From positions 11,243,501-11,307,500 of the forward strand of contig CATNEN010000038.1 of NCBI GenBank assembly GCA_950097015.1: 64,000 nucleotides of DNA, read 5' to 3'. The notes beneath the pieces were generated by a model, which worked only from the letters and a program-made list of their open reading frames with translations, searched no databases and was not told where the DNA came from. The stretch is from Macrostomum hystrix (taxonomy: Eukaryota > Platyhelminthes > Macrostomidae). Position 1 is the stretch's first letter. The number at the start of each line of letters is the position of its first letter. Positions 1 through 10,216 of this stretch are shown here, one piece after another. Made by a program: the position numbers and the translations under genes.

Positions 1-361
1 TATCGTTTAATCCCATCCCATTTGCTTTACTCGTTTTCAAATACATAGCTTCGCAGAATCGTGATTTTATAAAATCTACAAATAAATGAAAAAACATCGT
101 TTTTGGATATTTTGTCCTATTCGAAATTCGAATATTCTAAATCATAAAACAAGTATTTAGTCAATCCACAGCAAAAATTAATGCTAAGTGAGCCGTTTCA
201 ACACTGTTTTGGGATAGGAACACTTACGTGTACTTTAAGTCATCCAAAATTCCGGACATTAGGCGCTCAGATTCAGCGTTTAAAATCAAAACTGAAAAGA
301 TTACCGAACTTATATTCTGATTGGCACTATAAATATTGAGAAAATCCAGCGTAGCTGCAGC
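1..361. other. Non-coding, nothing recognised
   Basis: AT-rich sequence without a convincing reading frame, repeat array or RNA gene. It forms the 5' flank of the tRNA gene that starts at 362. Confidence 0.6.
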
Positions 362-433
362 GGTCCCATGGTGTAGCGGTTAGCACTCAGGACTCTGAAT
401 CCTGCGACCCGAGTTCGAGTCTCGGTGGGACCT
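362..433 (+). tRNA. tRNA-Gln (anticodon CTG)
   Basis: A full cloverleaf can be drawn. The acceptor stem GGTCCCA (362-368) pairs with TGGGACC (426-432), and T433 is the discriminator base. The anticodon stem CAGGA/TCCTG (388-392 with 400-404) closes a seven-base loop carrying CTG at 395-397, which reads glutamine codon CAG. The T arm contains GTTCGAGTC, a good B box, and the D arm contains GTGTAGCGGTTAGCAC, a good A box. There is no intron and no encoded CCA, as expected for a eukaryotic nuclear tRNA. A short T run follows within about 12 bases and could act as the RNA polymerase III terminator. It could be a tRNA pseudogene, but every stem is intact. Confidence 0.95.
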
Positions 434-2639
434 TATTTTGTTTTCCATTTTTCGGATTAGTGTGAATGGCAGAAGAATGCGAGTTAAATATATATTTTTA
501 TACATATTAAGTCTCTGATTGAACTTCATTTTTATAAGTGTCTTTCGCTTATGTTCGAATTTCCTTAAAGTCATGAAATATCACGTCAACAAAAAATAAA
601 TTATTTTTTAGAAACGCAAAAAAATGAATTAAATCCAATTCTGTTGTCTTGTGATTAGTATTTTTATGCCTTCCACATTCGTTCGTAAACTATCAGAGTA
701 AGTCAAATGAAGGTGTTTGCGTTTCTTCTAGTCTCGTTAAATCGATTAACCGATATGTATCGAAATAGTCAAGTTAATGATAGACACGAAAGTATATTGT
801 CGTTAGTCATAACAGTAGAATACCTTTAGGGAGAAGACCAAGTACGAAAATTTTTATTCTTTAAATCTCCTAAAATGTCTCGTGAAAGTCCACTTCTCGT
901 GAAAGCGGCACACTTTGATCCGCATCATGAAGTAGACAGGGGTATTTGAAATACCCCACGTGGTTTTCACCCAAGGGAAATAAATTAGCATAAAAATCTA
1001 GTATTTTCATAGTAACCGTTGCCAAGCAAACATGCAGCGCTGATTTCTTAAACACAAAAACTATAGATCACCTCCTGCTGCGAACCAATACTAAACAGGA
1101 GATAACTTCAGTTCAGCCGATGTCCTAGTCAATTCTTATTGCACATTGATTAAAAATATGCAAATTTGGACAATAATTAAAGCCCACAGTCACCCACAAT
1201 GTGTCAAGCAACAAAGACTGGCATAATTAAAACGAAATGTTACAATCGTACAAAGAATTCGTTGCCATGCGGCTGATCTGCTAAAGAGTCTAGTTTTACA
1301 CGCGCAACAGACACAATACATCAACAGCAGCTGACCCCAAATCACTCATCCCTAGTCCAAGACATCGATTTCATCTAATTAGCCTTCAAAACTTTAGCAT
1401 AACTGTACGTGCATGATAGTTGTTGCGTAATCTGGACTAATATATTGTGGACAAAAATTCTCCCAGCAACAGGAAATTGTTTATAGCTGAAGCAAAATTT
1501 TACAGAAATCTCCTTTTAAAATCCAAAGACAGCGAAGATATTGATCAAGTCATTGCTTAGCAACTGGCACGAGTCGAATTATAACTATCACGGTGTCATA
1601 TCTATAATTCTAGCCAGCCGTAGACAACTTTCGGCCAAAGCCTCGCAGTCCATGGACTGAACAGTTGTAAATTAACTGGTATAAATACAATTTACTCATA
1701 TTCTATCGCGCGTGGCACAAGCACGAAATCCTATTTTTCCTCATTCAGTCTTTGTCCCAGATTTGAGCCCCTTGATTCATTATCCGAGCCATTGTGAAAG
1801 TATTTATTTTGCATGGCAGTAAATTTTGTGCTTGAACTGTTAAATCAAGATTTGTTATAACAGATAAGTCTTCAGGGGTTTTTGACTTCTGACTTTGGAA
1901 TCCAACAAAAACAAACACACCAATTCAGTTCCAATTTACTGAAGTAGGCCGGACCATCGGGTTTTCAATTTATATACAGAAGAAACAACGGGTCTTTGTT
2001 ATACATCCCATTGGGACAAAGGGGAGGCCAACACTTTCCATATTTATTAGTCCCACTGCAGCACGCGACTCGGTGTTCGGTTGAATCAATAGTCCACTTC
2101 AACAAGTGACTCCCCGGCCCGGTTGTTAATATACAGATGCAATTTATGACCGCCTCCCAGGAGAAAAACACTGCATATACAGTTTCTGGCGTCGATAAAT
2201 TTATTGGACAGGGTATATTAGTTTGTGCCCTCTCCTGGGAAATAGGGCCATTGTCCTCCCTCAATCAGGTAAAAGTTAAGTGGCCATAAGCCGACCAACA
2301 GGAAATTTTACAGCCCCATCGAACAATCCGTCTTTGTTTTAGAAGATCTTAATTTCCTCTTTACTGCTGCATCCAACACTTTGCTATAGTTTTGTCTGCT
2401 ATAGTTCGAGGAAATCTTCCGCTTAATTGGGGTCTCTCTCGGAAGGGAATAGCCTTATTGAAAAACGGTCTTCTTTTTAATCTCTTTTTTCTAGGAGGTG
2501 AAGGAAGTTTAGGGATTTCATTCAAAAAGGGTTTTATGCAGTTGGGATTTTCTTCCCGTGGCAATTTCATACAAAGGGATTTCTTTTAGATAGGATTCTT
2601 TCCGGAAGGATTTCCTCAGTCAGAAATTTCTGCTCAATG
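434..2639. other. Non-coding AT-rich stretch
   Basis: No open frame here has family features or splice-compatible neighbours. The only structure I see is a solo copy of the 14-bp palindrome CAGTCCATGGACTG at 1646-1659, which elsewhere in this window forms the 3' end of a SINE family. Confidence 0.5.
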
Positions 2640-2649
2640 ACTTATAATA

Positions 2650-2878
2650 ATAATGAAAATAGACGTTGCAGGAGAGCTGCGGGCAATGGCACATCGTTTG
2701 GTGACACTTGACCTGCAGCCAGCGAGGAGGCAATTCTGCCCATTTCGCTGAGTCCTGAGCACACACGCACACAGACACCGTACGCAGGCACACGCTCACA
2801 CAGGTGTGTACATCTGCCCTGACACTGTCTGTCTCATCGTCAGGCAGTGTACACTCTCACTGTGCCTTGGAGGTTAGC
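2650..2878 (-). repeat. SINE-B tail (reverse orientation)
   Basis: The reverse complement matches the 3' two thirds of the element at 42434-42775: the segment with ACTCTCACTGTGCCTTGGAG, the CA-rich GCACACACGCACACAGA and the end near GAGGAGGCAATTCTGCC. The tRNA-like head is missing. The copy abuts a SINE-A copy at about 2880, so one may have inserted into or beside the other. Confidence 0.7.
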
Positions 2879-3045
2879 CCCACCTTGAATTATCCCAGCT
2901 TATGCTGGTACAGCTGGGTGAACTGAAGCATTGCAGAGTTCAGTGTCTAAATGGACTCAAATTGTTCCATTGGGGTCTGGAATCGAACCCACAACCTTTA
3001 AGTCATGTGTCCGACACTCTAACCACTAGGCTACAACCTAATCTG
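2879..3045 (-). repeat. SINE-A (tRNA-derived, reverse orientation)
   Basis: Read on the minus strand this begins with a tRNA-like head (CTAGTGGTTAGAG, an A box, and GGGTTCGATTCC, a B box). It continues with the body shared with 16009-16217 and 54075-54244, including the CAGCTG and tgCTGGTAc motifs. The terminal palindrome found in full copies is absent; the SINE-B tail starts where it should be. Confidence 0.75.
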
Positions 3046-3605
3046 AATTCTCGTCTCGTCTCGTCATCTCGGTGTTAGGAATATCCGACAGTGGTTTTCC
3101 AACCTGGAAGGTCGTTCGGAGTATCTATAGTTTCGGAGTTCCCATTCAAAGTGACTTCAAAGCAGATTTTGTTGAAATCACCAGCTTGACTTGGCGTGTG
3201 CGTGTCTAAACGGTTGGGTCTATAGTTAACAGCCTGGCTAATTAACACGCCTACCGAGTTGTCCTGTATTTGGAGCATGGAAAATCTCTATAAATTCAAG
3301 TTTTCGCACGCGTGACTCACAGCTTGCGGTGTCAGCTCGATGACGGAAGCAGCTTCGGGTTTCTTCTGGTTCACAGTGCGACCATGCAGTCCTGGCGACA
3401 CATGGGACAGCTTTCAGTGTGGGAAAACACAGAAGTTTTAATCCAAGAGTTCCCCTCTAACCTAGTTAGGCACACGACACACGCCAACATCTGCCGTGTG
3501 CCTCAAACTTTTTCCAAAATTGGTTAAAGGGAATTAAAAAAACTAAGCTATTAGATTTAAGCTACTGTTAGTAGACAAATTGCGAATTGCGAGAAATACG
3601 CTATC
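3046..3605. other. Non-coding, nothing recognised
   Basis: Spacer between the SINE pair and the 26-bp minisatellite. The short open frames here show no domain, no repeat and no credible splice partner. Confidence 0.5.
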
Positions 3606-4892
3606 GGATGTGTTATTGGACAGACAGCATGGAATGTGTTATAGGACAGACAGCATGGAATGTGTTATAGGACAGACAGCATGGAATGTGTTATAGGACA
3701 GACAGCATGGAATGTGTTATAGGACAGACAGCATGGAATGTGTTATAGGACAGACAGCATGGAATGTGTTATAGGACAGACAGCATGGAATGTGTTATTG
3801 GACAGAAAGCATGGAATGTGTTATTGGACAGACAGCATGGAATGTGTTATTGGACAGACAGCATGGAATGTGTTATAGGACAGACAGCATGGAATGTGTT
3901 ATAGGACAGACAGCATGGGATGTGTTATTGGACAGACAGCATGGAATGTGCTATTGGACAGACAGCATGGAATGTGCTATTGGACAGACAGCATGGAATG
4001 TGTTATTGGACAGACAGCATGGAATGTGCTATTGGACAGACAGCATGGAATGTGCTATTGGACAGACAGCATGGAATGTGTTATTGGACAGACAGCATGG
4101 AATGTGTTATAGGACAGACAGCATGGAATGTGTTATAGGACAGACACCATGGAATGTGTTATAGGACAGACAGCATGGAATGTGTTATAGGACAGACAGC
4201 ATGGAATGTGTTATAGGACAGACAGCATGGAATATGTTATAGGACAGACAGCATGGAATGTGCTATAGGACAGACAGCATGGGATGTGTTATAGGACAGA
4301 CAGCATGGAATGTGTTATAGGACAGACAGCATGGAATGTGTTATTGGACAGAAAGCATGGAATGTGTTATTGGACAGACAGCATGGAATGTGTTATAGGA
4401 CAGACAGCATGGAATGTGTTATAGGACAGACAGCATGGAATGTGTTATAGGACAGACAGCATGGAATGTGTTATAGGACAGACAGCATGGAATGTGCTAT
4501 AGGACAGACAGCATGGGATGTGTTATAGGACAGACAGCATGGAATGTGTTATAGGACAGACAGCATGGAATGTGTTATAGGACAGACAGCATGGAATGTG
4601 TTATAGGACAGACAGCATGGAATGTGTTATTGGACAGACAGCATCGAATGTGCTATAGGACAGACAGCATGGAATGTGTTATAGGACAGACAGCATGGAA
4701 TGTGTTATAGGACAGACAGCATGGAATGTGTTATAGGACAGACAGCATGGAATGTGTTATAGGACAGACAGCATGGAATGTGTTATAGGACAGACAGCAT
4801 GGAATGTGCTATAGGACAGACAGCATGGAATGTGTTATAGGACAGACAGCATGGAATGTGCTATAGGACAGACAGCATGGAATGTGCTTTCT
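3606..4892. repeat. Minisatellite, 26-bp unit, about 49 copies
   Basis: Head-to-tail copies built from GGACAGACAGCATGGAATGT followed by GTTATA or GTTATT. Copies differ at a few positions only (tta/cta, ATTGG/ATAGG, rare GATGT), and clusters of the same variant recur, as expected from slippage and unequal exchange. Because 26 is not a multiple of three, the open frames across it cycle through all phases and are not evidence of coding. It lies about 200 bp beyond the 3' end of GPCR A. Confidence 0.95.
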
Positions 4893-5466
4893 AATAGGAC
4901 TTTCTTTAAAAGAGAAAATATGATGGATTGAAGAGAAAACACAAAATGGAATGTGATGGAACAGAAAGCGTGTGATGTAGCAAAAGCAAAAAGTACATAA
5001 ATCATGGCAGATCGCGCTGAAGCAGTTGATATCGCTCGTCAATGAACATCAAAACCACATGAACGCAACAAACTAAAGCAATTTAGTCTATTCAGACGAC
5101 TAGGGGACTTATCTCAAATTGGTTCTCATTGACATCTCTGCCAATAGTGCCGCCTCGGCCGACAACGATGACGTTTGAAGGTTGCTGACGTCGACAGGTG
5201 GTGCCGCGAACCTGATCTCGAAAGCCGGCGCTGAGCGCATAGAAGATGGCAAAGCCCACAATGCTGTCGAAGGTCACCAATAGGTCGTTGACTGGAACCA
5301 TCCAATCAGGGAAGTTCTCGAATAGCTGGAAGGTGACAAACACTGCGCCAGGAGCTTCGAAAATGGCGAACGAGACTGCAATTAGTAGGACTATGCGTGT
5401 CGCATTTTGGAAATTGCGAGCCTCCATTGCCGCGGTGCGGCTGGCGTTTTGGGCCACTCGAGGCGC

Positions 5467-6040
5467 GTCGACATTGGCGTCATCGACAATGACTTCATCG
5501 ACAATGGCTTCATCGACAATGGCTTCATTGACAATGCATCGACATTGGCTTCATTGAAAATGACTTCATCGACATTGGCTTCATCGACATTGGCTTCATC
5601 GACATTGGCTTCATCGACAATGACTTCATCGACATTGGCTTCATCGACATTGGCTTCATCGACATTGGCTTCATCGACATTGGCTTCATCGACAATGACT
5701 TCATCGACATTGGCTTCATCGACATTGGCTTCATCGACATTGGCTTCATCGACAATGGCTTCATCGACATTGGCTTCATCGACATTGGCTTCATCGACAT
5801 TGGCTTCATCGACAATGGCTTCATCGACATTGGCTTCATCGACATTGGCTTCATCGACATTGGCTTCATCGACATTGGCTTCATCGACATTGGCTTCATC
5901 GACATTGGCTTTATCGACATTGGCTTCATCGACATTGGGTTTATCGACATTGGCTTCATCGACATTGGCTTTATCGACAATGGCTTCATCGACATTGGCT
6001 TCATCGAGATTCGCTTCATCGACATTGGCTACAGCCCGGT
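5467..6040 (-). repeat. Coding minisatellite, 15-bp unit, in GPCR A loop 3
   Basis: About 38 copies of TTCATCGACATTGGC (plus strand), with A/T variants that turn Asn-Val into Ile-Val. On the minus strand the receptor frame reads Ala-Asn-Val-Asp-Glu repeated, a very acidic loop. The unit length is a multiple of three, so the other frames (for example Ser-Met-Lys-Pro-Met) also stay open. The array is most irregular at 5465-5560, where the four-base loss lies. Confidence 0.95.
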
Positions 6041-6439
6041 TTTCAGTGGTTGCCTGATCATGGATTTCGGTTGGCCGGTTCCTCCCAGCGATCAACAGCT
6101 TAGCGACGTGGACGCAGGAGGTCAGCAGGATCAGCGGCACAGGCAGGTAGGTCTGTGGAGCCCTCAGCAGCGGAAGCATGACTCGAACCAGGAACCACTC
6201 GCTGTCGCGGGCGGCCAGTCGCCAAGCGACGAAGGTGCCGATTCCGATGGCCGCGGAGGTCAGCAGCAGGACGAAGAAGCTGCACAGCTGGAACCGGCGT
6301 GTCAGCCAGCGGCGGAATCTGATTGGCTGGAAGGTAGCCAGGCAGCGGAAGACGCTGACGCAGGCGGTCCACATGTTCTTCACGGCCAAGCTGGAGGACA
6401 CCCAGCAGAAGTTCAACTGGAACGAATGGAAGAGGATTA

Positions 6440-7110
6440 TCAGTGACGATAATCAGACCGATGCAGCTCAGTCAGCTCCTTCAAAGACTACGAGCGTACA
6501 GCTCCATCATCACCAACAAAGACTACAACTCTGTCAGAGCCTATAAAGCCTACAGTCTGACATCATCTGCAACAAAGTCTAAAACTCCATCATCGCCAAC
6601 AAAGACTGCAACTCTGTCAGAGCCTACAAAGCCTACAGTCCGACATCATCTGCAACAAAGACTACAGCTCCATCATCGCCAACAATGACTACAACTCTGT
6701 CAGAGCCTACAAAGCCTACTGTCCGACATCATCTGCAACAAAGACTACAGCTCCATCATCGCCAACAATGACTACAACTCTGTCAGAGCCTACAAAGCCT
6801 ACTGTCCGACATCATCTGCAACAAAGACTACAGCTCCATCATCGCCAACAAAGACTGCAACTCTGTCAGAGCCTACAAAGCCTACAGTCCGACATCATCT
6901 GCAACAAAGACTACAGCTCCATCATCGCCAACAATGACTACAACTCTGTCAGAGCCTAGAAAGCCTACAGTCCGACATCATCTGCAACAAAGACTACATC
7001 TCCATCATCGCCAACAAAGACTAAAGCTCTGTCAGAATCACCAAAGACTATAGCTTCGCCAGCATCAACAACAATGACTACAGCTCCGTTAGTGCCACCA
7101 ACAAAGACTA
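6440..7110. repeat. Tandem repeat, about 83-bp unit, in GPCR A intron
   Basis: Roughly seven copies marked by CTCTGTCAGAGCCTACAAAG at about 6530, 6612, 6694, 6778, 6861 and 6945, with a decayed copy near 7028. Each unit contains smaller ACAAAGACTACAGCTCCATC-like sub-repeats, so the array has two nested periods. It fills most of the intron between the two exons of GPCR A (6417-7679). Confidence 0.85.
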
Positions 7111-7313
7111 AAGCATTCCATGCAGTGATATGGTTATATTTTCCTGAGAATAGTGGAAAAGTGCAAAAGTGCAAACAAACAGAATCACGCGCCATGACAG
7201 TGATAACCTCTAAGCTATGAAAATCGAAAACCTTCTTTGGTTGCGTCCGTTGTGTAATGGGCGATCATCTCCGCTTAAGAATAGGGACGCAGCAGGCTAC
7301 TGAGGACGCCGAT

Positions 7314-7331
7314 GCATGTGGGCCCACATGC
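7314..7331. other. 18-bp perfect palindrome
   Basis: GCATGTGGGCCCACATGC is its own reverse complement. It lies in the intron of GPCR A. I cannot assign a function; it could be a dimeric-factor site or chance. Confidence 0.5.
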
Positions 7332-7525
7332 TGGTCAGAGACCGGGGATATAATTATACAGGAGTTCCAGACTGGAAATCTCCGATAGCAAATTTTCCAC
7401 TCCAGGCTTGGAGATAAATAGGTGCTCAGATTTCTCTGTTTATAAAAAACTCTAGAAATTTAACCAAAGACAACATCACAGGATGATCCGTTGCGCGCCG
7501 CTTCTTAAAACTATGTACAGTTGTT

Positions 7526-7539
7526 CAGTCCATGGACTG
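7526..7539. repeat. Solo SINE-A terminal palindrome
   Basis: CAGTCCATGGACTG without a recognisable SINE body on either side, in the GPCR A intron. Confidence 0.6.
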
Positions 7540-7997
7540 GAAGGCAGCTTGAGACTGTGATTCTCGATTCACATGTATGTGCGTGCTACTTTTTGAAAAG
7601 TGTACGAAAAACTGTGTACAAAATACTTTGTTCAAAGGTGTGCAAAAAAGCAGGTAAAGAATCCAAGAATCGAACTCACATCAAACAGGATGTTGGCCGC
7701 AGAGCCGGCCTGTCGTGTCTGCTCGGTCAGGATCAGCGCCAGGTCCAACGGAATGTAGCCGCTAATGGCCAGGCAGTAATTAACGTGAGCCAGCTGGAAG
7801 ATGATGAGGCCAACGTCAAACACCTCGCGGTTGCGCAGGTACTTGCGAATCAGCAGCGTTAGAGACAGGCTGCTTAGCAACAGGCCGGCTGCCGACACGG
7901 GAATCGTGACCGCTCGAATTGTAACGTACCAATTGCTGTATCCGGGTGACTTTGCGTTGGTCGCATTGGCGAATGCTACTTCAACGGTCTGTGACAT

Positions 7998-8387
7998 TGT
8001 TTTTACAAAAGTAAGTTGAAATTTCTACTAACAAGATGAACCTCTATGCGGAACTCAAATGGATTATCTATCTAGGCTGTTTGGCTAGATAGACTCGAGC
8101 TGTCGAACTTTCATTGGCTGCGTTTTCGCAATGGACATCCTAGCAGCCAAGCTACTCACCGCCTCTTGGATGTTGTCACTGAGTATGGCTAAACGATATT
8201 TGATTGCTGCGAGATGGCTACAACACGCATAACGAGTTTTCCAAATAATTTCTGCCATATCTCAACCGCTCTACTAGCAGTAGAACTAGCAGTAAAATTG
8301 ACAGTGACATTGAAATTGACCAAAATTTCAAGCCAAGCAAAATTTCTAGTTTTATTACAACTGGGAAACTTGAAGCTGTTTTAGGAA
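7998..8387. other. 5' flank of GPCR A, no gene seen
   Basis: About 390 bp between the GPCR A start codon and the satellite array. On the minus strand it should hold the promoter and 5' leader of GPCR A. I see no clear TATA box; a leader exon or trans-splice site cannot be excluded. Confidence 0.4.
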
Positions 8388-9336
8388 TACAGTGAGGCTG
8401 TGGGGTATACAGTGAAGCTGTGGGGTGTCCAGTGAGGCTGTGGGGTGTCCAGTGAGGCTGTGGGGTGTCCAGTCAGGCTGTGGGTTATCTAGTGAGGCTG
8501 TGGGGTATCCAGTGAGGCTGTGGGTTATCTAGTGAGGCTGTGAGGTGTCCAGTGAGGCTGTGGGGTATCCAGTGAAGCTGTGGGTTATCTAGTGAGGCTG
8601 TGGGGTATCCAGTGAGGCTGTGGGTTATCTAGTGAGGCTGTGAGGTGTCCAGTGAGGCTGTGGGGTATCCAGTGAGGCTGTGGGGTGTCCAGTGAGGCTG
8701 TGGGTTATCTAGTGAGGCTGTGAGGTGTCCAGTGAGGCTGTTGGGTATCCCGTGAGGCTGTGGGGTATCCCGTGAGGCTGTGAGGTATCCAGTGAGGCTG
8801 TGGGGTATCCCGTGAGGCTGTGGGGTGTCCAGTGAGGCTGTGGAGTATCTAGTGAGGCTGTGAGGTGTCCAGTGAGGCTGTGGGGTATCCCGTGAGGCTG
8901 TGAGGTATCCAGTGAGGCTGTTGGGTATCCCGTGAGGCTGTGGGGTGTCCAGTGAGGCTGTGGGGTATCCAGTGAGGCTGTGGGTTATCTAGTGAGGTTG
9001 TGAGGTGTCCAGTGAGGCTGTGGGGTATCCAGTGAGGCTGTGGGTTATCTAGTGAGGCTGTTGGGTATCCAGTGAGGCTGTGGGTTATCTAGTGAGGCTG
9101 TGGGGTGTCCAGTGAGGCTGTGGGTTATCTAGTGAGGCTGTGGGGTGTCCAGTGAGGCTGTGGGTTATCTAGTGAGGCTGTGAGGTGTCCAGTGAGGCTG
9201 TGGAGTATCTAGTGAGGCTGTGAGGTGTCCAGTGAGGTTGTGGGGTATCCAGTGAGGCTGTGGGTTATCTAGTGAGGCTGTGGGGTGTCCAGTGAGGCTG
9301 TGGGTTATCTAGTGAGGCTGTAGGGTCTCGGCTACA
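8388..9336. repeat. Satellite, 20-bp unit, about 47 copies (orientation 1)
   Basis: Unit CCAGTGAGGCTGTGGGGTAT with frequent variants (GGGTTATCTAG, GAGGTGTCC). It is the reverse complement of the array at 14975-16000, so the same satellite family occurs twice in opposite orientation. In the sense of the nearest receptor gene (A on minus, B on plus) both arrays read the same way. Confidence 0.95.
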
Positions 9337-10216
9337 CTATACATCGGCTTAGAAGGCATTAAGAAATCTTCTGGATTGCAAACTAGCTGTTGCTTTAGTC
9401 CGCATTTCATTTGGTCGCCCTGGGTTTAATCTCTCTGTCTTGACTAGATAAGCCGGTTTCAATGTTGGGTGCAAAACTCGATTTAGACCTACAGGACATT
9501 AAGTGATGCCATGAAATTTATTGTTGTTTTTTAAATGTCAGCTTTTAATTATATTGTGTCACGAATTCTCAGCGAAAGAATATATCTGTTATTTATTAAG
9601 ACTTCGATTTTTACCAAGAAGTCGTGAAAGAGCTGCGGCTGGGTTAGACATTTTGGTGGACGTGTTGGTTTCCCTTCAGTCCATGGACTGAGTAGCTGTA
9701 CGCAGCAAACAGGTACTACAAGCGCGTCATACATACGGGATCGCATCATACGTTTTTTGTATAAAGAAACTAAATAAATCCCAATTTATTTATCGGTCAA
9801 CGGTGACAAAACATTTATGATGTCTAGGATGTGATTTCTAACATTATCCCGCTAAATTAGATTATCAACTGGCCTTGTGACAACTATCAGAACTGTCAGG
9901 ATGGTTAGTACGCTCAGCTCAAACTGCTAACACAAGCAGGCGAGATGAAGAACGGTTGCACTCGAGACAGCTGATTAATTTAATGAAAATGCATTCATTT
10001 TTTCAGTCAGGAAGTGACGCACAGAACTTAGAAATAACCCAATAGCTGTCCAGGGACTCAACTAGGTGTGACTGATGCAAGCGAGCAGAACTCAAAACCC
10101 AATTCTCTCCCCTGACACATTTTAGCCAATCAAATCGTCCTTACTCAGCTTTGAGCAGTAAATTAAATGCCACGAAACAGAAACCAGTGTTGAAACTCGA
10201 ATTGTTACTCGCGAAA
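9337..10216. other. Intergenic, 5' flank of GPCR B
   Basis: Spacer between the satellite and the GPCR B start. It contains a solo CAGTCCATGGACTG palindrome at 9677-9690 and a CCAAT motif at about 10124, 93 bp upstream of the GPCR B ATG. No gene recognised. Confidence 0.5.

Larger units (their letters stand above)
5092..7997 (-). pseudogene. Rhodopsin-like GPCR A, two exons, frameshifted in loop 3
   Basis: Class A seven-transmembrane receptor. Exon 1 is 7997-7680 (ATG at 7997, donor GTGAGT) and encodes TM1, TM2 and the start of TM3. Exon 2 is 6416-5092 (acceptor CCAG) and encodes TM3 to TM7. FRC stands where family A has DRY (SVFRCLATF), TM6 has FEAPG, and TM7 has DSIVGFAIFY in place of NPxxY. 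Loop 3 is expanded by a 15-bp in-frame minisatellite (ANVDE repeats). Near 5536 one unit lacks four bases, so the frame from TM1-TM5 no longer reaches TM6-TM7, which is intact in the shifted frame. Either the receptor is truncated after TM5 or the loss is an assembly error. TM1-TM5 are almost identical to GPCRs B and C, but TM6-TM7 are clearly diverged. The ligand is unknown; it is probably a lineage-specific orphan receptor. Confidence 0.8.

Noticed and set aside
3606-4892. CRISPR-like array
   Set aside because: Repeats are contiguous with no unique spacers, and the context is eukaryotic. The same applies to all other arrays in the window.
6060-6546. Plus-strand open frames opposite GPCR exon 2 (also at 16322-17038 and 18233-18997)
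   Set aside because: They are antisense shadows of GC-rich receptor exons and recur in all three copies because the exons are duplicated.
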